Assembly: GCF_900111995.1 (NCBI RefSeq) | Contig: NZ_FOKF01000007.1 | Location: forward strand, 1-64,000 | Direction: 5' to 3' | DNA from: Collimonas sp. OK607 | GTDB taxonomy: Bacteria > Pseudomonadota > Gammaproteobacteria > Burkholderiales > Burkholderiaceae_D | Length of the DNA: 64,000 bases | Shown here: piece after piece, positions 7,995 to 16,379 of the stretch | How the letters are laid out: every line of letters begins with the position of its first letter | Numbering within the stretch: position 1 is the stretch's first letter | Made by a program: the position numbers and the translations under genes | The notes under the pieces: model-generated | Database searches by the model: none | What the model saw: the letters and a program-made list of their open reading frames with translations, nothing else | What the model was told of the DNA's origin: nothing

Positions 7995-9455
7995 ATGCTA
8001 CTTAAACGAACTCTCTTCACGTTAGTCGTCGCCAGTCTTTCAGCGGGTTGCGCCGTCGGGCCAGATTACATTCGGCCCGACACGCCCATGCCAGATCGCT
8101 ACCTTGGTCAAACGGCAGTTGAGCAACGGCATGCCAACGCCACAGCCGATTTCACTGTGTGGTGGGGAAGCTTTGGCGATCCACAATTGACCCACTTCGT
8201 AACGCTTGCGCTGGAGCAAAATTTGGATCTTGCACAGGCATCCGCTCGCGTCGCTCAGGCGCGCGCAGGACTCGGAGCCGCAAATGCCGCGCTGCTGCCT
8301 TCCGGCAACATCAATGCCCAGGGGGCACGAGCCTACCAGTCGGTTGAAACGCCATTGGGGCAAGTCTTGAATTCAAGGCCCAATTTCGATCGTTACGGCA
8401 ACGCCTATGAGGCCAACCTCGGTGTAGGCTGGGAGCTGGACGTATTCGGTGGCGTGCGTCGCGGACGGGAGGCGGCACTGGCCGAGTATCAGGCGTCGGA
8501 GGCTGGTGCGGCGGCGACACGATTGGCGGTGGCGGCGCAGACCGCTGACATCTACATCAGTATACGTGGACTGCAAACTCGCCTAGATGTTGCTCACAGG
8601 CAGGTACAGACGCAACAGGAACTACTCTCAACTATCAATCTGCTTTATGGCAAGGGATTGGCAGCCGAACTTCAAGTGCGGCAGGTCGAGGGTGCGCTCG
8701 CCCAGGTGCGGGCATCGGTACCGGTCCTCGAAACAGGGCTGGATACAGCCATGAATGCGCTGGACGTGATGCTGGGCACACCGCCCGGTACACACAGGAA
8801 GGAGCTGGCAAATGCTGGCGTTATTCCGGTCGCTCCACAGATCGCATCAACCGGATCGCCAGGTGATTTGCTCAGGCGTCGGCCCGATCTGATCGTGGCC
8901 GAACGCCGTCTGGCTGCGTCGAACGCTCGTATCGGCATGGCAATCGCCGAGTATTATCCCAAGCTCTCCTTTAGCGGACTGATCGGCAGCGCGACATCGT
9001 TGTCTAGCGGCAACCTGTTCACCAGCGGCGCAAGTCAAGCCGCCGGCGTGCTGGGGCTTCGCTGGCGTCTGTTCGACTTCGGCCGCATCAACGCGCAAAT
9101 TGACCTAGCCAAAGGCCAGGAAGCCGAGGCGCTAGCCGGTTATCGGCTCGCCGCGCTGCGTGCTACCGAAGATGTGGAAAACGCGTTCTCGGCCCTGGTA
9201 AAACGCGAGGATCAGGCCGACATACTCGGTCAGGGTGTGGATTCGCTCAGTCGAGCGAGAGGGGCTTCGTTTGCGGCATACCAAAAAGGGGTCGTCAGCC
9301 TAATCGAAGTCCTGCAAGCCGATGAGAATCTGCTACGTGCCTCCGACATGCGAGCGCAAGCGCAAACCGAATCCGCCCGCGCGGCGGTCGCGGCATTCAA
9401 GGCACTTGGCGGAGGTTGGCAACCCCAGGAATCCGAAGCGGTAGCTATCAGATAG
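7995..9455 (+). CDS. NodT-family outer-membrane efflux lipoprotein
   Basis: The 486-residue protein is a TolC-like outer-membrane factor of the NodT group. It has a lipoprotein signal ending L-S-A-G-C with acylated Cys19, then the typical start AVGPDYIRPDTPMPDRY. Two outer-membrane-efflux repeats follow (about 60-260 and 270-470). The family sequence DLLRRRPDLIVAERRLAASN is near residue 295. It forms the exit duct for the adaptor/RND pump encoded on the other side of the TetR gene. Its promoter contains the second TetR-like operator. The split arrangement (pump and adaptor on one strand, exit duct on the other) is common for TetR-controlled pumps. Confidence 0.92.
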   Translation: MLLKRTLFTLVVASLSAGCAVGPDYIRPDTPMPDRYLGQTAVEQRHANATADFTVWWGSFGDPQLTHFVTLALEQNLDLAQASARVAQARAGLGAANAALLPSGNINAQGARAYQSVETPLGQVLNSRPNFDRYGNAYEANLGVGWELDVFGGVRRGREAALAEYQASEAGAAATRLAVAAQTADIYISIRGLQTRLDVAHRQVQTQQELLSTINLLYGKGLAAELQVRQVEGALAQVRASVPVLETGLDTAMNALDVMLGTPPGTHRKELANAGVIPVAPQIASTGSPGDLLRRRPDLIVAERRLAASNARIGMAIAEYYPKLSFSGLIGSATSLSSGNLFTSGASQAAGVLGLRWRLFDFGRINAQIDLAKGQEAEALAGYRLAALRATEDVENAFSALVKREDQADILGQGVDSLSRARGASFAAYQKGVVSLIEVLQADENLLRASDMRAQAQTESARAAVAAFKALGGGWQPQESEAVAIR

Positions 9456-9489
9456 CAAAGTATGCGCTAGCGGAGATGTAGGAGAATAT

Positions 9490-9675
9490 ATGGAACTTCG
9501 CCACCTGCGCTGCTTTGCCGCCGTCGCTGAAGAATTGCACTTTTCCCTTGCGGGCGAGCGATTGCGCATCGAGCAGTCGCCGTTGTAGCGGTCTATCAAG
9601 GAACTGGAATCCCACTTGGCCGCGCAGTTGTTCGAACGGACGACACGACGCACGCGGTTGACCTGGGCGGGTAGA
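9490..9675 (+). pseudogene. LysR regulator remnant, N-terminal wHTH only, with in-frame stop
   Basis: The ATG at 9490 opens a clear LysR DNA-binding start, MELRHLRCFAAVAEELHFSL, followed by RLRIEQSPL. A TAG stop at 9586-9588 stands where LysR proteins usually have Ser (SPLSR). After it the same frame continues with the LysR-like RSIKELESHLAAQLFERTTR up to about 9675. Homology then ends abruptly and an unrelated nucleotidyltransferase begins. No effector-binding domain is present. A single C-to-A change would turn TCG into TAG. The gene is inactive as a regulator. Confidence 0.85.
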
Positions 9676-10389
9676 CCAATCCAGCCTGCCTTTCAAGCTG
9701 TGGTCGATAATTTGTGCGACATGCTGTGTGATTGCTCGGATTCGTTGATTGACAGCGTGTACTTGCACGGCAGCGTCGCGAGAGGTGACGCCACGATGGG
9801 CAGATCAGACTTGGATGTCACCTTGATTCTGACTCGCGAGCCTACATTGCAAGACAATCAAGCAATTGAATCTGTGCGCCTTTCACTGGAAAGTCGACAC
9901 CCCGAAGTTACAAAGGTCGACTTCGATGTTGGGTACCTGGCAGACGTCCACGCTCCTGAGAATCTCTGTAAATGGGGTTTCTGGCTAAAGCATCATTGCC
10001 GATGCGTCTATGGCAATGATCTTTCGAACCAATTCGCTCTGTTTAAACCGTCCCGATTGATTGCAAGAGCGGTGAATGGAGATTTTCCTGATGTGCTGGC
10101 TGCCTACGCGCAAAGCATCGAGGCTGAGAAGAATGACATTTTGACCGAACGTCTCAAGAGAGGGGCATCAAGAAAACTCATTCGCGCTACCAACGTACTT
10201 CGCCTGGTCGATGCGTTATCCTGGCCTGAATCACTTGAAGAGCATGTCGATCATTTCCTGGTTATATATCCAGAAATGCAGCCACAAATTGCCTTTTTCC
10301 TTTGCCAGCAACAGGTGTCGGATAGCGACCAGGGCGATTTCGTCGAATGGCTGCGATTTTTTTCAGCATGGATGCAACGGCAGATATAA
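9616..10389 (+). CDS. Nucleotidyltransferase-domain protein fused in frame to a LysR tail
   Basis: From the TTG at 9616 the frame encodes 257 residues. About the first 20 are LysR remnant; the rest is a nucleotidyltransferase of the aminoglycoside/polymerase-beta-like type. The catalytic signature is H51-GSVARGD with SDLD at 64-67, giving Gly52-Ser53 and Asp65 and Asp67. VDFDV further on may supply the third acidic residue. The C-terminal half is helical. Such proteins transfer a nucleotide onto small molecules, sometimes antibiotics; the substrate is unknown. A natural start may be the ATG at 9721, but no good ribosome-binding site is seen before it. The gene may have lost its own start when it recombined with the LysR gene. 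Confidence 0.7.
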   Translation: MAAQLFERTTRRTRLTWAGRPIQPAFQAVVDNLCDMLCDCSDSLIDSVYLHGSVARGDATMGRSDLDVTLILTREPTLQDNQAIESVRLSLESRHPEVTKVDFDVGYLADVHAPENLCKWGFWLKHHCRCVYGNDLSNQFALFKPSRLIARAVNGDFPDVLAAYAQSIEAEKNDILTERLKRGASRKLIRATNVLRLVDALSWPESLEEHVDHFLVIYPEMQPQIAFFLCQQQVSDSDQGDFVEWLRFFSAWMQRQI

Positions 10390-10452
10390 CAAGCGCCGCG
10401 TATGGGCGGATACTCGAGAGTACGTCGATGCTCCCGGTAAGAGATTACTGAT

Positions 10453-10962
10453 TTAGTGCGTACCAATCAGCAAGGCCATCATCAAGATATCCTCATATTT
10501 CTCGTCAAGAAATCTAGCGCTCCTCTTAATGCCCTCCTCAACGAAACCATTTTTTCGATAGAGCTCAATCGCCGCTGTATTACTGGCATACACCTCAAGT
10601 TCAATGCGGGCAATGCCATTCTTGACCGCTTTTCCAACAGCCTCAGCCAACAATGCTTTACCTACACCCTTACCGCGCCACGATTTAACGACCCCGATGC
10701 CAAGTCCGCCTGTGTGCCTGAAACCCAGGCGTGCGAAAGGGATAATGTCACACCATCCGATGACTTCATTTCCGTTCAACGCAACGAACTGTGCATGATT
10801 GTTCTTGATGTTGGTCGCGACAAAATCCTGTGCCCACTCAAGCGAGCGAGCTTCCGTTTGCCCCAAATGGATGCGTTCGCGAGCAACTGCATCGAGCGCT
10901 TCGCGAAATCCAGGTGCGTGTTCGAGATGGATTGGCTTGACTGTGAATATTGACTTTTCCAC
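10453..10962 (-). CDS. GNAT-family N-acetyltransferase
   Basis: The 169-residue protein is a single GNAT domain. The acetyl-CoA pyrophosphate-binding motif is R96-GKGVGKAL. Before it are the strand with GLGIGVVKSWR, and after it the VYASNTAAIELYRKNGFVEEG block that usually closes the fold. It would transfer an acetyl group from acetyl-CoA to an amine in the cytoplasm; the acceptor is unknown. It faces the nucleotidyltransferase gene tail-to-tail, with 63 bp between stop codons. Confidence 0.87.
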   Translation of the reverse strand: MEKSIFTVKPIHLEHAPGFREALDAVARERIHLGQTEARSLEWAQDFVATNIKNNHAQFVALNGNEVIGWCDIIPFARLGFRHTGGLGIGVVKSWRGKGVGKALLAEAVGKAVKNGIARIELEVYASNTAAIELYRKNGFVEEGIKRSARFLDEKYEDILMMALLIGTH

Positions 10963-11228
10963 GGAGTGTTATGATTTTGAGGATGATTTATCGGGTTCCA
11001 GACTATTATGTCTGAACCAGTTTAGTTACCAAAGAGAAAAATTAAATTGGATGCCTAGTGGTCAAAGCCGTTGGCGCTGAACCAAGCGTTACTTTAATTG
11101 ATGCAGTGAATCAGTAAATGTTTGAACGCGGACATCTGGCTGGAGCTACAACGCTACCCTGCAACCGCGCTCCTGATAGTGGCCATTTCCACTGGAATCC
11201 GTAAAATGCACATATACAGGAGGCAATC

Positions 11229-11510
11229 ATGGAAATGAAACGCATCAATGCCGGAAAGCTACGTGCTATCGGATATGAACCGCGAGAGCGTACGTTGCGG
11301 GTCGAATTCGACGATGGAAGCGCAATAGATTATTCGGGTGTCGGGAACGAGGTCTGGCGTCGGCTCTCGACCACGGGTTCGGCGTGGAGCTATTACCGCG
11401 ACAACATAGAAGATGAATTCACAGGCCGTCGAGGTGTCGCGCGCACCGAAAAGAAACCTACCCCCCTCGACGAACTGTTCAAACCTGCCAGCGACGATGC
11501 GGAACCTTAA
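11229..11510 (+). CDS. KTSC-domain protein
   Basis: The 93-residue protein carries a KTSC domain, a small fold often found near RNA-related proteins and of uncertain function. The visible core is AIGYEPRERTLRVEFDDGSA followed by DYSGVGNEVWRRLSTTGSAW, and then YYRDNIEDEF. The charged tail is probably disordered. A strong ribosome-binding site AGGAGG precedes the ATG with ideal spacing. It stands alone on the plus strand, 99 bp before acylphosphatase. No function can be given beyond the domain name. Confidence 0.8.
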   Translation: MEMKRINAGKLRAIGYEPRERTLRVEFDDGSAIDYSGVGNEVWRRLSTTGSAWSYYRDNIEDEFTGRRGVARTEKKPTPLDELFKPASDDAEP

Positions 11511-11609
11511 ACAACAGGTCGATATCATCTGCCCGCCAACGCGCTAGCAGCCCAAAACGATCATTGGCCGATGAAAACATTTTATTGAAACGACAAAGCG
11601 AGACTGGCG

Positions 11610-11879
11610 ATGGCTAAGCGGCTGATGATAGAAGGACGTGTGCAAGGTGTCGGTTATCGCGCTTCCTTTGCCGATAAAGCAGTTGCCCTGGGTCTTTCCG
11701 GCTGGGTGCGCAATCGCCAAGATGGCTCTGTGGAGGCCTGCGTTCATGGCGAAGCGGCGGCGATCGAAGCCATCATCCTTTGGGCAAGGCAAGGCCCACC
11801 CGCCGCCCTGGTACGTAATGTGACCATTGAGGACGCTACGGAATCCGCACCTGCGGATGGGACATTCAAGATTTTCTGA
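11610..11879 (+). CDS. acyP: Acylphosphatase
   Basis: The 89-residue protein has the length and fold of acylphosphatase, a cytoplasmic enzyme that hydrolyses carboxyl-phosphate bonds such as in acetyl or carbamoyl phosphate. The phosphate-binding loop is G9-RVQGVGYR with catalytic Arg17, and catalytic Asn35 is in GWVRNRQDGSVE. The C-terminal strand ends DGTFKIF, near the canonical end. Phe18 of many homologues is replaced by Ala, which is a small deviation. It is a single gene with no clear operon partner. Confidence 0.93.
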   Translation: MAKRLMIEGRVQGVGYRASFADKAVALGLSGWVRNRQDGSVEACVHGEAAAIEAIILWARQGPPAALVRNVTIEDATESAPADGTFKIF

Positions 11880-12111
11880 AACAGTGAATGATTCAAAATC
11901 AGTCATTTTTTTCATAAAATCGTAGCGTTGATGCTGGTACTTCAGGCGCCTTTACAAGCTCAGCTACGTCCCTCATTTCATCTGTCTCAAATAAAGCTTG
12001 ACCTAAAGTTTACTTGAACTTGTATTCTGGCTCTGAACGCAACTTGGAGCATCGTTCAAATCATTAAATTAGCAGCACGTTATTTACGCATCAAGAATTC
12101 AAGGAGCCGAT

Positions 12112-12753
12112 ATGGAAGCAAGTTTTTGGCATGAAAAATGGGAACGAGGTGAAATTAACTTTCATCAAAGTGAAGCAAACCCGCTACTGACAGAACATTT
12201 TGAAAAACTGAATCTGGTAAAAGACAGTCGTGTATTCCTGCCGTTGTGCGGCAAGACGCGTGATATTGCATGGCTGCTTGCGGGCGGTTATCGCGTTGCT
12301 GGCGCAGAATTGAGTGAACATGCCATTAACGATTTGTTTAAAGAGCTTGGCTTAGATCCGAAAATATCCAAAATCGGGAATTTGACCCGCTACAGCGCTA
12401 AAGATATCGACATATTTGTGGGTGATATTTTTGATGTATCAGCAGAACATCTTGGCCCCACAAACGCGATATACGATCGCGCTGCTTTAGTTGCGCTGCC
12501 CTCTGACACACGAGCGCAATATGCATCGCACCTGATAAAAATAACCGGCGCGGCGCCGCAGTTGCTGATCTCTTATGAATACAACCAACAGCTGATAGAT
12601 GGCCCACCGTTCTCAGTTAACGAGGACGAAGTAAAGCAACACTATGGCGCTACATACCAGGTTAAATCTGTTGAAAGCAGGAATGTCGCGGGCGGATTAA
12701 AAGGAAAAGTTGCGTCAACGGAGACCGTTTGGCTGCTCCAAAAAAAACAATAA
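12112..12753 (+). CDS. tpm: Thiopurine S-methyltransferase
   Basis: The 213-residue protein is a bacterial thiopurine/chalcogen S-methyltransferase. The start SFWHEKWERGEINFHQSEAN, the SAM-binding motif I region RVFLPLCGKTRDIAWLLAGG (residues about 40-59), GAELSEHAI and the YDRAALVALP block are all typical. It moves a methyl group from S-adenosylmethionine to thiol or selenium/tellurium compounds in the cytoplasm, so it may serve metalloid detoxification. AAGGAG precedes the ATG. The gene is more AT-rich than most neighbours by eye, which may indicate transfer. Confidence 0.92.
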   Translation: MEASFWHEKWERGEINFHQSEANPLLTEHFEKLNLVKDSRVFLPLCGKTRDIAWLLAGGYRVAGAELSEHAINDLFKELGLDPKISKIGNLTRYSAKDIDIFVGDIFDVSAEHLGPTNAIYDRAALVALPSDTRAQYASHLIKITGAAPQLLISYEYNQQLIDGPPFSVNEDEVKQHYGATYQVKSVESRNVAGGLKGKVASTETVWLLQKKQ

Positions 12754-12881
12754 GTAACGTGCTAAAGCACAATAGTCAGTCAGGCAACCATTGTAAAACA
12801 AGCGATGGCACACACCCGAATTGTTCCAATGTTATATTTCAGGATTCCGTTATTCAGGCTTAATTCAAAAGGAAAACGATC

Positions 12882-13736
12882 ATGGCAAACATAGCTTTTC
12901 TCGGTACCGGGTTGCTCGGAAGTGCATTCGCGGAGGCCGCCTCAAAACGAGGCGATTCGGTCACTGCATGGAATCGCTCTCAGGACAAAGTTGCAACCCT
13001 TGCACAGTTCGACGTGAAGGCAGCTTCAACGCCCGCCGAAGCGGTGCGATCTGCTACAAGGGTGCATATCGTGCTAAAAGATGACGCGGTGGTCGACGAA
13101 GTTATTGCGGCGGCCCGTAGCGGGCTTTCACCTGACGCGGTCCTGATCGATCACACCACGACATTGCCGACACTCACTGCCGAACGTGCCGAACGGTTGC
13201 GTGCAGCCGGCGTGAAGTATCTGCACTGCCCCGTCTTTATGGGACCGGCGGCCGCTCGCAGCGCTCAGGGCTCGATGATGGTCGCGGGGCCAAAAGCGCT
13301 GTTTGAATCGGTCCAGGCGGATCTCGCCAAAATGACCGGGCGTCTCGAATACATGGGCGAGCGCGCCGACCTTGCCGCGGCCAACAAATTGTTTGGAAAT
13401 GCCATGATCATCGGCCTCTCCGCGACGATAGCTGACATCCTTACCCTGGCGCAGGCTAGCGACGTCAGTGGTGAGGACGCGATCAAGCTGCTTGGGCTGT
13501 TTGATTTGAATACGATGGTGGCGGGTCGCGGGCTGAACATGGCAAAGGGTAACTTCACCCCGAGTTTCGAGTTGGCGATGGCGCGCAAGGATGTCCGGCT
13601 GATGTTGGAAACCACAGGGAATCGGCCGATGGCGGCATTACCATCAGTCGCCGCCCGGATGGACCAGCTCATTTCAGCGGGACATGGCGCCGAGGATGCC
13701 AGCATCATTGGTATCGACGCAGTGCGGCGGCCTTGA
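12882..13736 (+). CDS. NAD(P)-dependent oxidoreductase, 3-hydroxyisobutyrate dehydrogenase-like
   Basis: The 284-residue protein belongs to the beta-hydroxyacid dehydrogenase family. The N-terminal Rossmann motif is G8-TGLLG. The substrate region CPVFMGPAAARSAQGSMMVA (116-135) corresponds to the family's G-G signature with a changed sequence. The likely catalytic Lys169 is in AAANKLFGNAMI. The C-terminal all-helical domain follows. AAGGAAAA precedes the ATG. It likely reduces or oxidises a small hydroxyacid or aldehyde. The changed substrate motif argues for something other than 3-hydroxyisobutyrate itself. Confidence 0.85.
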   Translation: MANIAFLGTGLLGSAFAEAASKRGDSVTAWNRSQDKVATLAQFDVKAASTPAEAVRSATRVHIVLKDDAVVDEVIAAARSGLSPDAVLIDHTTTLPTLTAERAERLRAAGVKYLHCPVFMGPAAARSAQGSMMVAGPKALFESVQADLAKMTGRLEYMGERADLAAANKLFGNAMIIGLSATIADILTLAQASDVSGEDAIKLLGLFDLNTMVAGRGLNMAKGNFTPSFELAMARKDVRLMLETTGNRPMAALPSVAARMDQLISAGHGAEDASIIGIDAVRRP

Positions 13737-13779
13737 TTCCCTTGGTCCTTAGGCCGTTCACCAAAATATGCGCAGCGGA

Positions 13780-14601
13780 TTATTGTCCGCTGCGTGCCTC
13801 CGAAAGCGCAATCGTCAGGTGCTGCACCTTCTTTTTCAATTGATCGCGCTCTTCGGCGAGTTCAGCAACCAATGATGTCAAACGGTGGATTTCAATCTGA
13901 TCGGGCGTGGCGTCGCTCGGCGGCGGTTCGCGCTCTGGCTTGGGCGGCAGACGGGCCTCACGCACCTGCCTTGCTGCCTGGCGCAACTCCTTCTTGCCGC
14001 CGGCAACAGCCGCTATTTGCTCCTCGCTAGGCAAGGAAGCTACGGCAGCGGCCGCATTGATAGAAATAATGCCCGACTTGACGGCGCCAACCAGTTCAGG
14101 CGCGGCCGTCTTCTGGATTTTTTCAATCTGCCCCAGGGTCGCGCTGCTCATCCGCGCGGCACGCGCAACAACCTCCCGGGTCCATGGCGGCTCACTCTCG
14201 GACGGGGCAGAGACCTCAGTCCCGTCCGCTTCTGCGGGCGAGCGCTGGGATTGCGTCTGTGCCTGGCGCGCCGATACGATTTCTTTCTTGCGCAATGCAA
14301 GCACGCCGCGCTGAAAATCCGATACGCTGCGCCGCCCAAGGTGATTATCGATCATCCACAGATGCACATCTTCCATGGATTGAAACGTCTGGTTCTGCAT
14401 GGTCTTGAACGGAATCTCATGCTTCTGGCAAATACCGTAGCGGTTGTGGCCGTCCACCAAGAGATCGCCCCACAACACCAGCGCGTCGCGGCAGCCTTCG
14501 GATAACAGGCTGCGTTCCAGCGCGGTATATTCGTCTTCGGTCAACGGATCGATATAGGCGCGGAGGTCTTCGTTGATGGTGATAGCGTTGGTGTTGGTCA
14601 T
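13780..14601 (-). CDS. Orphan ParB-N/sulfiredoxin-domain protein with coiled-coil tail
   Basis: The 273-residue protein has a ParB-N-like domain at residues about 10-90 with D50-GHNRYGICQ, in place of the G-E-R-R motif of true partition proteins. A helix-turn-helix-like section follows (REVVARAARMSSATLGQIEK, about 140-160). A linker rich in Pro and Glu comes next, then a heptad-patterned C-terminus (EIHRLTSLVAELAEERDQLK), probably a coiled coil for dimerisation. No parA, toxin or plasmid gene is nearby. It is more likely a DNA-binding regulator or decayed plasmid relic than a chromosome partition factor. Confidence 0.75.
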   Translation of the reverse strand: MTNTNAITINEDLRAYIDPLTEDEYTALERSLLSEGCRDALVLWGDLLVDGHNRYGICQKHEIPFKTMQNQTFQSMEDVHLWMIDNHLGRRSVSDFQRGVLALRKKEIVSARQAQTQSQRSPAEADGTEVSAPSESEPPWTREVVARAARMSSATLGQIEKIQKTAAPELVGAVKSGIISINAAAAVASLPSEEQIAAVAGGKKELRQAARQVREARLPPKPEREPPPSDATPDQIEIHRLTSLVAELAEERDQLKKKVQHLTIALSEARSGQ

Positions 14602-14908
14602 TGATCAAAAGAAATAAAATGAGGGCGCAGGTAGTGTACGTACCCCTGCAATTTTACGCTAGACGCTAACTCCGCATTTTAAGAGTTCGTACGGAAATTG
14701 CGTATTGGCATTGAAGTTAGCGTTTGGCCGAGCACTAAACCTTCCCGGCAGGCATATCACCACCTTGCCACCTTGCTATTTCGATATTCACGGGCTAGTC
14801 TCGTATTGCAACAAGTAAAAGCACATCGGCGTGCTTTGCGGCACGTTGTTGATGCTGTTTATGGTGATACGCGCGCCGACAAAAATTTGATCGGACAAGG
14901 AGATCGGA
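14602..14908. other. Intergenic, no gene seen
   Basis: This 307-bp stretch separates two divergent genes. It contains a small stem AAAGCAC/GTGCTTT at 14818-14837 without a T tract, and the inverted pair GACGCTAAC/GTTAGCGTT near 14664 and 14716. A good ribosome-binding site AAGGAGA lies near 14898. I see no credible coding frame. Confidence 0.6.
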
Positions 14909-15352
14909 ATGACGTTAAATGTTGCGGAATCAGCTCAAGAATTGATCCTGATCGGTGGAATCGGCATCCGGTATCTCATTGACGGCACCGCCACTGGCGG
15001 CATGGGCGTCTTTGAATTGAGCGTGTCACCGAATTCCAATGTTCCGCCACCCCATAGCCACACGGACAACGAAGAGTGCGTGTATGTGTTGGAGGGCAAG
15101 CTTCGGTACTCGGTAGATGGCGCAGAGCGCGACCTGAGCGCAGGAGAGTGGATGTTCACGCCTCGCGGGTCAGTCCATCAATTCAGCAATCCGCACAGTG
15201 AAAAAGCCCGGGCGCTGATAGTGTTGACACCCGATATCGGCGCCCAGTATTTTCGCGATGTCGGTTCCATCTTCAATGCGGGCGGCCCTCCTGACCGGGA
15301 AAAGCTGCTTGGCGTCATGTCCCGATATGGATTGGTTGCGGCATCGAATTAG
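14909..15352 (+). CDS. Cupin-domain protein
   Basis: The 147-residue protein has one cupin_2 beta-barrel. Motif 1 is PPPHSHTDNEECVYVLEGKL (about residues 48-67) with two His and a Glu as metal ligands. Motif 2 is near GSVHQFSNP with a further His. The start is the ATG after AAGGAGATCGGA. Many such proteins are metal-binding sensors or small enzymes; none can be assigned here. The signal peptide is absent, so it is cytoplasmic. Confidence 0.85.
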   Translation: MTLNVAESAQELILIGGIGIRYLIDGTATGGMGVFELSVSPNSNVPPPHSHTDNEECVYVLEGKLRYSVDGAERDLSAGEWMFTPRGSVHQFSNPHSEKARALIVLTPDIGAQYFRDVGSIFNAGGPPDREKLLGVMSRYGLVAASN

Positions 15353-15372
15353 CATTTTTTTCCTGTCAAACG

Positions 15373-16050
15373 CTACCAGACAAAAGGCAGCAAACGGTAG
15401 CGAACCTTCCGGCAATAGTCTGCATATCCTGCCAAATTCTTCTGCAAAAATTTTTCTTCATCAAGAAGCCGCCATATAAGAGCCGGCACGAACAATATAA
15501 GAACGAACAGCCCCCACCACGAGCCAAGCGCCAGCGGCATGCCTATAAGCAGAGGAAATGCTCCGGCATACATGGGATGCCGCACGAGCGCGTATGGCCC
15601 GGTCGAAATCACCTTCTGACCTTCGGCTATCTGAATCGTGGAGGCCGCGTAGGTATTTACCTTGAGCACAATGAAAACCAGGAAAAAGCTGACCAGGATG
15701 AGTGCGTCTGCCGCCAGGGATATATATGCCGGCACCGGTGACCATCCGAAGCGATGATCGAATCCGGGAAAAACAAGCAAGCCGATAAACCCTGCCATCG
15801 CAAAAAACATCAGGATTTTTTGGACCGGTTCTTTTTCTGCAGTCGGCCCCGCGCTCATGCGCCGCTCAAGGAGCTTTGGGTTTTTGATCGCCAGGTATAC
15901 CGTGATAGCCGTCGTGTCTCCCACAAAGACAGCCATGAACAACCAGCCCTGCCAGTAATCAATGGTTCCGGCGGATGTGAAAAGAAGAACCGCCATGACG
16001 ATGGCGCCAAGCACGCTGGATCGAAATGCGCGAAAGTTCAGCCTATTCAT
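15373..16050 (-). CDS. Isoprenylcysteine carboxyl methyltransferase-like membrane protein
   Basis: The 225-residue protein is an integral membrane methyltransferase of the ICMT/PEMT group. Five or so hydrophobic segments are visible (about 10-30, 33-55, 75-95, 107-130 and 155-190). The conserved cofactor region TGPYALVRHPMYAGAFPLLI (about 150-169) and the closing LDEEKFLQKNLAGYADYCRK are diagnostic. Bacterial members have no known prenylated protein substrate, and the true substrate is unknown. It lies convergent with the cupin gene, with about 20 bp between the stops. Confidence 0.85.
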   Translation of the reverse strand: MNRLNFRAFRSSVLGAIVMAVLLFTSAGTIDYWQGWLFMAVFVGDTTAITVYLAIKNPKLLERRMSAGPTAEKEPVQKILMFFAMAGFIGLLVFPGFDHRFGWSPVPAYISLAADALILVSFFLVFIVLKVNTYAASTIQIAEGQKVISTGPYALVRHPMYAGAFPLLIGMPLALGSWWGLFVLILFVPALIWRLLDEEKFLQKNLAGYADYCRKVRYRLLPFVW

Positions 16051-16379
16051 TTTTCAATATTTCAATCCGGCCTGCCCCACTGGGCAGAAGTATTATCGTT
16101 ATGGATTGCCCCGCATTGATATTCAACATAAGAACTCACTGCCGCAGCAACCATCAAGGCGATGGCTATAGCGCTCCAAAGTGTAGACTTCATATCTGCC
16201 ACTCTTTCATCCTGTCGGATATACCATATTACGCTTCCTGGTTAAATACGCGTGGCCCGGCCATGCAAATCTCAAAATTGCTTTGCGAAGCTATCCGTGG
16301 CACGATCCAACACGATCGACTTTGGGTATTGATGACCGCCCTCTCTACAATTTCTACAATTGATAGCCAGACAATCCAT
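16051..16379. other. Intergenic, no gene seen
   Basis: This 329-bp stretch between the methyltransferase start and the GNAT start contains an open frame that continues upstream from the GNAT. That part has no recognisable domain and overlaps the methyltransferase gene, so it is not taken as coding. No hairpin terminator or obvious promoter is seen. Confidence 0.55.

Noticed and set aside
9586-9588. TAG in the LysR remnant as a recoded codon
   Set aside because: No pyrrolysine or other recoding signal is seen, and the gene lacks its effector domain anyway, so plain decay is simpler.
16026-16379. N-terminal extension of the second GNAT gene
   Set aside because: These residues overlap the divergent methyltransferase gene and show no domain; the typical GNAT start is at 16380.
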